A stretch of DNA of 35,591 nucleotides, taken from the NCBI RefSeq assembly GCF_000006405.1, contig NW_003212648.1, positions 64,399 through 99,989 of the forward strand, in the 5' to 3' direction. The position numbers and the translations under genes are program-made. Positions within the stretch are counted from its first letter, which is position 1. Each line of letters begins with the position of its first letter. The DNA comes from Perkinsus marinus ATCC 50983. Its lineage: Eukaryota; Perkinsozoa; Perkinsida; Perkinsidae. Below, one piece after another: positions 28,896 through 35,591 of this stretch. The notes under the pieces are model-generated. The model made no database searches. It had not been told where the DNA came from and was given only the letters and a program-made list of their open reading frames with translations.

Positions 28896-31800
28896 CTACT
28901 GTTGCCTAGCATAGTAGTCAAAGTCATGGCCCGCTGGCCTGTCGTAGAGGATACCTCTCTCGACACCACCATAACTGTCTTCTGACATGCCCTCTTCCAT
29001 CATATTAGATGATCCCACACGCCTTCGTTTCTTCGATCTTCTACCACCGTGGGACCTGAAGTCACCTTCCCTGACCAGCAGCCGAGAAGTGGCTACCTTC
29101 TCCCTTTTCCTGAGCCTTTGCCACCGCCACCTCGAGAACGTCTCTCCACTGCGATATCATTACTGTATCGTCTCGGCGAAGGATGGTCAGGAACCAAAAT
29201 ATGATCCTAAAAGAGAGCTGTATCTCTGCATCTCCCTCTCTGATATGAGGTCGTTTTCAGTGGTTGTTATGGACGGACATGTGCAGCTATGAGGAACACA
29301 GGATCGCTGTTGTTGCGATGAAGAGCCACTCGACGGCTATAGCTCCGATGAGGCTACTGCCTACATTGGAGTTTCACCCGTTTTACGCGAAGTTTTACGC
29401 GTAAAACGCGATATTCGCGCTATGCAGTAGTCGTGAAATATATTTTTCACTGGTCTTTTTCATATCACTAGGGTGGAACTCTCAATTCTACGACGCTCTC
29501 CACTTACGACAAGCAAAACAGTTATTTGTTAGATAACTATCCCCCCCCGAGGGCTCGATGAACCTACCTGAGGCGCCGCCACATCGTAGGTCCTAGTCAG
29601 TGGCGGTGGTGGCAGCGTCACGTCGTGCCAAGGTCCGTCATCGTCATCAACATCCTCCTTATAGTGATACCGCTCTGTCAGGTCTCCCTCATCCCACGGT
29701 CGCGTTCCTTCCCTCTGTGGGTATCGCTCGAACCGCAGCTCATCCCATGGTAACGGAGGGGCTTCCAACCGCTCTGGAAAATGCCGTTGTTGTCGCTCAA
29801 GAGATCCGCCACGTCCCTGAAACCAGTCTGGTCGGTCCGTATGGGGTGACTGAGAAAACGACAAATACCAGCGACCACCGATAGAGGGAATACGTTATAT
29901 AATACGCGACATCTAAAATGCACACTTCACGACAAAGAGGTTTTTCGTTCACTACGTCACATTCCGAGCCGATTTCTTCACCAAACATGCTAGATGTACC
30001 TCTTATACTCAAGTACAAGTCGCGAACTTCAATGTCTAAAAAAAATCCTATTTTCAATTCTAATACAGTATGTGTGGAAATCACTGCTCATTACAAGGAC
30101 GAGCTGAAGTTCCTCAACATACTGTGTGAGAACGTCACTGCACACCGCGGGTGGAGTTATAAACACATGAAAAGCTCGCCCGTGTACCGTCGTGAATCCC
30201 GTATCGTCATGCCGTGCTGAATCTGCTGTCGGAGACTCCATAGAGAAGGACCGAGGCATTACAGCTTCCCTCGAGGGCTCACCCTGAGAGAATTCTCAGT
30301 CACTGGCAGCCCTCACAGGGACGTACGTCTTCCCAATCTCCTCCATCATCAGATACTTCCCCTTCCTTGATTTCTTTCCAATCTTTATACCACTCCTTCT
30401 TCAACTCGTCCCACTTCCATTCATACCACCACTTCTTCTTCCCATCCCCCCAGTCGTCCTTAGACCCCTCTCCCCGATGCTTCTCAGCCGAATGCTTCAA
30501 CCGTTGACCCCAGCCATCAGCCTCCTGGTCCTTCTTAGGAGCCGTCCAAGAACTGGGCTCGGTAGCATTGAGATGATCCCATCCAGAGCCTTCCTTCTCC
30601 TGGTCAGTAGACTTAGTCTCTGGCGTTTCCTTAACCGCTGACTCGGGTGTCCTGAGCGAGCAGCCATGACAGTCCCCCGAAAGAAGTAGGTCATCTTCTA
30701 GAGGACTTTATCATCAACAAGAACACTACTCATTCAGCACCGAAGGCCACCCCGTCGCAACAGACAATAATCACTACGGTGGTCTGTCAGCACAGATTCG
30801 CTCAGATATGATAAGAGGTCTCTATCACCAGATCTCCTCCTTACTTGACAGGAGCAGCGGGGCTTCGTGCATTACTAGAAGTCCATGCCTCCGGTCCCAC
30901 CAACTTCACCGCTGATTCAGTCGACACTGGCGTCTGCCACATACCATACTATCACTACCACTACTACCAAACCTACCCCGTTGGGAGTAGCCATCTGCAA
31001 GCCAGCCAATGCCTGGGCTCTGGCCAACTCTCGAGCCCGCTCCGCCTGGCAACGACGATAAGTGGACTCACGGACAGTGCGTGAATGCTATGCATCTTAG
31101 TGATACTAGTCCGTGAGTATCACTAAGATGCATAGCATGCTCTCGTAGTGCTATATCCCATTCGGTTCATACTAGCCCGACAGTGACCGGGCCCCACTCA
31201 TTGACACTAATAAGCTCTGATATGCCGTCAAGCTTACAGGCTCCGAGCGAGGAAGGAGAAGAAGGAGAGCTCTCGCCTACCGCACCTCACGGTTCATATC
31301 CTCTTCCTCGAACCGCTGAGCAGACAGTCTAGCGTCGACTACTTCCTGCTTGGCCTTCAGCCATGACGATGTAAACGATATCTGAACAAGTGAGGCAGAG
31401 TGAGGCAACCCGCCTTACTATGATTGCGAGGACGGAGGGTAGGGCTACGGTCTATCACAGCAATGTTGAAATCAACAAACCAAAGTCTATAGCTGTGCTA
31501 GTGTGTAGCCATCGGAGGACTCAATCTTTCAGCCACATCACCGTTACAGTCTGAGCCCCCCCGTGACCACATACGGTGTCTGCTCCCTTTCTTACATTCA
31601 CGAGCATCTCCTTCTCTGTGTTAACCACCATACTCCGTAATAGTAGACGCCCTTTCTTGTCCACCCACCCCGCGTTAATAAGATGGTCCAAATCCCCCTG
31701 TAGGTCTAGCAGGGCCGTCCATCCTCTGAGGTGGAAGGGAACCCATCCACGATGGCTGCCGTAGATGCTGCTATTACACTGTCGGTTGTTGTTGTGTGAA

Positions 31801-34427
31801 AGTAGTCGGACCGTAGCGGATGATAGACGTGCTCGGACACCTGATGGAGATCTCATCTTAGTCATTCCTCGCAAGCGTTGTTCGGTAAACTATGGACGGA
31901 ACCCTGTATAGAGTTTACTCCTCGCTTCAGAGAGTAAACATAGTTCCCGCATCACCTTCGGGAAAGCTTCAACAACAGAAAAATGTTGAAAATCACCAAC
32001 ACATTCGCAGTAGTAGTGAATAAGACTAACAGTCCCATGTGACCCACTAGGTCCGGAAGCGGTCTGGGAGCGTGACCTCGGTTTTTCTAACGCTGGCGAA
32101 CGAAGCCCTGCGCCATCCTTGATTATTACACCTCGTAGTAGCGCTTTATTAACCTTAGTATTACTTCAAGTTTGGTATCCACAACATCACTTGTCGCCTT
32201 AAGCCTTCCGGATGCAGCCGCCAGAAGTCCCCTGGTGATCCTGACGAGATCGCCTTGGGCGTCTATGATGAGAGGCATCATCCTACGCTCGGTCGCTTCA
32301 ACCACCACATTGACTGCTAGCCAAGTGTCTTGAGGGGTAGTGGCCTGCCCCGTACCAGCATAGAAGTAACTGTATACGGAATATGAGCACCAAAGACGAG
32401 GGCGAGCTGTTGTTACTCACCCTCGAGGGTAGATCTGTAACCGATGTTTACACTCCTTCCCCGAGTCCCACATTTCCTTCCCCACCATCATGGCACTGCT
32501 AGGGCTGAACCTCGACCGACTGTCGCGTGCCAGCTGTATGATCTACGATGAGGAGGTAACAGTCATACCGCAAATCCACGAAAACGTCTATGAGACCCCC
32601 TCTCCTCGCGCGTGAAGCCATGGTTACATCAGGGGGCCGTTGCTACCTGTTCGCTTTCGTGTACTCGTAGTGGTGGTAAGATCTCCTTCATCTCCTCGGA
32701 GTACTCAATACGAGTTGTAATTACTGAAAAATGATTACTTTAGTCTAGAGGTTACCCCTCTGAACTTCCATCCATAAGGTCTATGGTTCTATTCCCGGCC
32801 CCTCCACTACTTGTAGTTGACCCTTTCCACTGGCCAGTTTCTGTCCAATTACCAGCCTCTTCTCCCCCAGGAGGCGGCGGCGGTGGTGGTGGAGGGGGAG
32901 GAGGGAAGGACTGCTGCTGCTGCTGCTGACGTTGCTGTGATCGACGCGCGAACTTGGGCTTAGTGGCCTTCTGTAGCCTTCCAGACCCCTTGCGACCAAC
33001 AATGGGGGTATCTGTCAGGAGTCACCCCTTAATTCGATGATACAACGCATACAACTCGTCGCGGTCTTACCACTTGCGGTAGTCTTAACAGCGCCAGTAT
33101 CACCAGTCAGATCGACAACAACATCGTTACGTCCCGTCTTATTCTTTCCTCCCCCCACCACCTCTGTTGTCGCAACAGCCAACCTATACCAGATCTTCAC
33201 TGCCTTACACCGGCATCACCCCAGCATCCCTACTTCCACTGCGGGACGTCGGACTGTGTCATCGCCTGCTTGTACATGTCCGCCATAGCCTCTCTATCCA
33301 GCTTGGGGGCTTCCTCCTTCACAGCAGTAGTGGGACCCTCCTTTACCGAAACGCACAGTTCCCCTAGAGGCGCTCGGCCTACAGCCACTCCCTCCTTCCC
33401 CTGCTGCTCCTGCTGCTGTGATGGCTTCGCTCCGTCGACTGGTATCTTTCGCGGTCCCAAAGGGGTTTTATTGGCATTAGACTTGTTGCCGCCCTTCTTA
33501 CGGCCTTTACTACCCTTTCCACCGCCCTTCCGCTGGTCAAACCGATTCACCGGTCGTGGTTCTGTCAGCTGAGGGGCCACCCTAGTAGACGACGACAACG
33601 GCGCGGTATGCCTTCCTCTATACTCTATAGTTGGCACGTCCGCGAGAGCAGTCACCTGCTGCTGCTGCTGCTGCCCGATGGTTCGGCCTCGGTAGCAGTC
33701 GTAGGTGTCCATGACGGCAACCGAGAACGTCCCTCGCCCTACAGGGTACTGTACTGGTGATTGCTGGCTGGTCTGGAGGGGGGCCGCGCGGGGTGGGTAG
33801 GACTGTTGCAGGGGAGGCGGCGGGGCATCACTACTGACCACGTACGGTGGGTTTGTGCTCGGCCGACCAGTAGTTGTCTGTGCAGCGGGTTGAGGTTGAT
33901 ACTGCTGGTATGCTCCGACCATCCTCTGTGGAAGAGTCTGCTGCTGCTCTTGTAAAGCAACTCTCTGGGGACCGAAAGGCACTTGCTGCTGCACAGGGTC
34001 CTGTTGTGTAGTAGCAGACGGTTGAGGACCAATGGGCAAACTTTGCTGAGCAGGAGGGGTGTGCTGGAGCGGTAAGGCTTGTGGGCCCATAGACGATTGT
34101 TGCTGGGAGGGAGGAGGAGAAGGGAAAAGCCCTTGCTGCTGCTGCTGGTGCCATGGCTGTTGTTGTTGCTGCTGCATGGCAATAGCCGTAGCTACGACCT
34201 CCTGCTGCTGCCTTACAAAGTGCTGTTGTACCTGCAGGCCACCTGCACCAGTACCCCTAGTAGCTACCTCCCCCTACCGCAGCAGCATACTGCCTTTGGT
34301 AGATAGCCATCGCCTGCTGATACTGCATGAGAGCCTCCGCCGGGTCGGCAGAGTATTGTATAGCCCCTTGTTGCTGCTGCTGTGGTTGCTGCTGTGGAGT
34401 AGGCGTAGTCCCCCCATAGTTCGCCAT
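28896..34427 (-). CDS. Q/P-rich, Trp-rich, RGG-tailed protein, 16 exons, about 1,100 aa
   Basis: Predicted exons, 5' to 3': 34278-34427, 33234-34231, 33071-33183, 32766-33011, 32647-32723, 32421-32542, 32132-32369, 31780-31840, 31575-31723, 31286-31381, 30973-31066, 30845-30926, 30327-30651, 29568-29849, 29097-29206, 28896-29055 (3,303 nt, phases agree). The N-terminal third is Gln/Pro-rich with CAG-type runs, then comes a Lys/Gly block (RKGGGKGSKGRKKGG), a polyproline run, helical segments, a coiled-coil-like part (WLKAKQEVVDARLSAQ), a Trp/Lys/Asp-rich stretch (KKKWWYEWKWDELKK) and a C-terminus with RSRGGGGKGSGKGRR and KKRRR. Such composition is typical of nuclear RNA-binding or transcription/RNA-processing proteins, but I see no definite domain. 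Joins using GTTCAG (32765) and GTTTGG (30972) donors are the weakest. It could be two genes, split at 32.75 kb. Confidence 0.65.
29368..29482 (-). mobile_element. Element C copy 4
   Basis: A full copy with GGAGTTTCACC / GGGTGGAACTCT ends in intron 29207-29567 of the Q/P-rich gene. It has a TTACGCGTAAAACGCG inner palindrome. Confidence 0.85.
31085..31138. repeat. Perfect 22-bp inverted repeat with 10-nt loop in an intron
   Basis: Arms 31085-31106 and 31117-31138 are exact reverse complements (core CTATGCATCTTAGTGATAC). It lies in intron 31067-31285 of the Q/P-rich gene, 18 nt from the splice acceptor. A second nested pairing, TCACGGAC (31068-31075) with GTCCGTGA (31109-31116), links the loop to the acceptor side. 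Confidence 0.9.
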
Positions 34428-34680
34428 AGAGCAAAGACGCCTTATAGACTACCAACACCGATATGGAGGCCCCCCCTACTTCACGGTATTGACCCCCACG
34501 GGACGATCGGCCTCTATACTATGAACACAAGAACCTCAATCGTCTACATAGGATAGCAATCTGGTTTTGACAAAAGATAATCGACTAACGACTAGCACTC
34601 GATAATGGTGGTGGCCTATGTTACGGTCGGCCGACTCGGTTGGTTTGGACGGTTCCTCAACGCGACTACACCTTTTCCCG
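34428..34680. promoter_or_regulatory. Upstream region of the Q/P-rich gene
   Basis: About 250 bases between the ATG at 34427 and the CAAGTTTGACA repeat region. It contains no gene I can support, and no TATA box or initiator was recognised with confidence. It presumably holds the 5' UTR and promoter. Confidence 0.3.
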
Positions 34681-34681
34681 T

Positions 34682-35102
34682 GCAAGTTTGACAAGTGAGC
34701 AGACAAGAATGACAATGTTACCATCAAGAGTGACAATGAGAATTCAAGTTTGTCACAATTCAATTCTGTTACAATCAAGTTTAACTTTGAGAATTCAAGT
34801 ATGTCACAATCGAGATATGTTACCATCAAGATTGACAATGAAAATCCAAGTTTGTCAAAATTCAATTATGTTACCATCAAGATTGACAATGAAAATCCAA
34901 GTTTGTCAAAGTTCAATTATGTTACAATCAAGATTGACAGTGAGAATCCATGTTTGACACTTGTTTCATCAGTTACAACCAAGTTTGACAGTGAGAATTC
35001 ATGTTTGACACCGCCAGAATATATCACAATCAAGAATGACAATAAACCACACAAGTTTGACAATACGCACACAAGTTTGACAATACGCATCCAAGTTTGA
35101 CA
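34682..35102 (+). repeat. Degenerate tandem repeat of a CAAGTTTGACA motif
   Basis: About a dozen copies of CAAGTTTGACA or close variants (CAAGTTTGTCA, CATGTTTGACA) occur at roughly 17, 34 or 51-bp spacing. The best preserved 51-bp units are near 34820-34925, containing GATTGACAATGAAAATCC and TTCAATTATGTTACCATC. The last copies (35052-35102) are separated by only 17-18 bp. The repeat period is a multiple of 17 bp and not matched by any element A-D. It creates open frames on both strands with a 17-residue repeat, which I take as a by-product of the period. Confidence 0.8.
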
Positions 35103-35230
35103 CTTCAACTCGACATGTTGACATACGGTTTAAACTCATTGCCCACTTATAAAATCACACGCATTACATAGTGAGGAAGCTCCCGAGTCATCGAGAGCTC
35201 TATGTAAACTTGGGATGACATCGAAAAAAT

Positions 35231-35591
35231 TCAAAAAGCGACCCCTTGACTCCCTTTGTTCACCCAAGTATCCGATAGCCTATACATGGCTCTTATCTTG
35301 TCAGTGGTAAGCTCTTGCATAGCATCATCACACATTCCTCGCAGCATATTTTCTCGATACTGGTATAAATACATGTGTTGCTCTTCAGCTCTCTGCCTAT
35401 CTGTCATCGGGTCCCTCTCACTCAACTTCTCCTTGATATAGGCTTTGATCACAGAGAAACATCCTTCACATGGATTAAGTTCAGGCGAATACGGACTGTC
35501 GAATCTCCTAACCTCCAGATTATTCGCCACTAGCTGAAAATTCGCTAATTTTTTATGTATAGGCGCATTATCCATATAAATGACAGCATTT
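35231..35591 (-). CDS. Tc1/mariner-type DDE transposase, C-terminal part (runs off right edge)
   Basis: The frame runs without interruption from the window edge to a TGA at 35231-35233. It shows the second and third catalytic motifs of the Tc1/mariner/IS630 superfamily: YMDNAPIHKK, then 34 residues between the Asp and the Glu of SPELNPCEGCFSVIK, that is DD34E spacing. These enzymes cut and paste elements into TA dinucleotides. The first catalytic Asp and the DNA-binding domain lie beyond the edge, so I cannot say whether it is intact. It is a candidate source of activity for the TA-targeting short elements in this window, but no matching inverted repeat beside it was seen. Confidence 0.85.
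   Translation of the reverse strand, partial: NAVIYMDNAPIHKKLANFQLVANNLEVRRFDSPYSPELNPCEGCFSVIKAYIKEKLSERDPMTDRQRAEEQHMYLYQYRENMLRGMCDDAMQELTTDKIRAMYRLSDTWVNKGSQGVAF

Noticed and set aside
32740-32800. A-box/B-box-like strings (TAGTCTAGAGG, GGTTCTATTCC)
   Set aside because: No cloverleaf forms. The B-box part is coding sequence of the Q/P-rich gene and the A-box part lies in its intron.
34059-34556. Plus-strand frame rich in Cys and Leu
   Set aside because: It is the antisense of CAG-type glutamine codons in the Q/P-rich gene.
34750-35100. Frame encoding a 17-residue repeat (YVTIKIDNENPSLSKFN)
   Set aside because: Its period is simply the 17/51-bp DNA repeat. Comparable frames exist on the other strand, and there is no gene context.
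1-35591. Ciliate origin with reassigned stop codons
   Set aside because: All three stop codons end plausible reading frames, and none is needed as a sense codon inside the rebuilt exons.

Overview
The window is nuclear DNA of an intron-dense protist, most likely a Perkinsus-type alveolate. The reasons are many 39-56 nt GT-AG introns, a standard genetic code (TAA, TAG and TGA all act as stops, which argues against most ciliates), a large TIG plus GCC2/GCC3 surface protein beside a sortilin receptor, and many short non-autonomous transposons. The species call is an inference from gene style; no marker gene is present. I rebuilt gene models by hand from splice signals and reading phase. Exon ends are predictions, but phases agree across nearly every junction I list.

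Layout. (1) About 16.2 kb down to base 1, minus strand: one giant gene of about 55 exons for a type I membrane protein. It has a probable signal peptide exon (16112-16181), many IPT/TIG domains (9.8-15.8 kb), cysteine-rich GCC2/GCC3-type repeats (5.4-9.4 kb), a membrane-proximal region (0.2-5.2 kb) and a transmembrane helix (10-103). The tail runs off the left edge. A 100-N assembly gap (15194-15293) breaks it near the N-terminal end. (2) 16.2-17.2 kb: about 1 kb between divergent starts. (3) 17178-24512, plus strand: a complete 25-exon sortilin/VPS10 receptor of about 936 aa with signal peptide, propeller, 10CC module, one membrane helix and a tail ending in a DxxLL sorting signal. (4) 24.9-27.3 kb, minus: an alpha/beta hydrolase and the 3' part of an unknown gene. 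(5) 28896-34427, minus: a 16-exon gene for a Q/P-rich, Trp-rich, RGG-tailed protein of about 1,100 aa. (6) Right edge: the C-terminal end of a DD34E Tc1/mariner-like transposase, next to an array of a CAAGTTTGACA motif.

The main signal is in the introns. In the two large genes, introns are either 27-98 nt (mostly 39-60) or longer than 100 nt. Each long one carries at least one copy of four short repeat families (called A-D here) or a tRNA gene. Family A has 22-bp inverted ends and TA target duplications, and removing one copy on paper restores a 48-nt intron exactly. In one intron the TA duplication itself forms the splice acceptor. In two others a family B end sits at the GT donor. Family B also expands one end into 59-bp tandem arrays of 4-11 units. 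One sortilin intron holds a second, inverted copy of an exon end from the TIG gene joined to element A, which shows that host gene sequence moved between the two genes.
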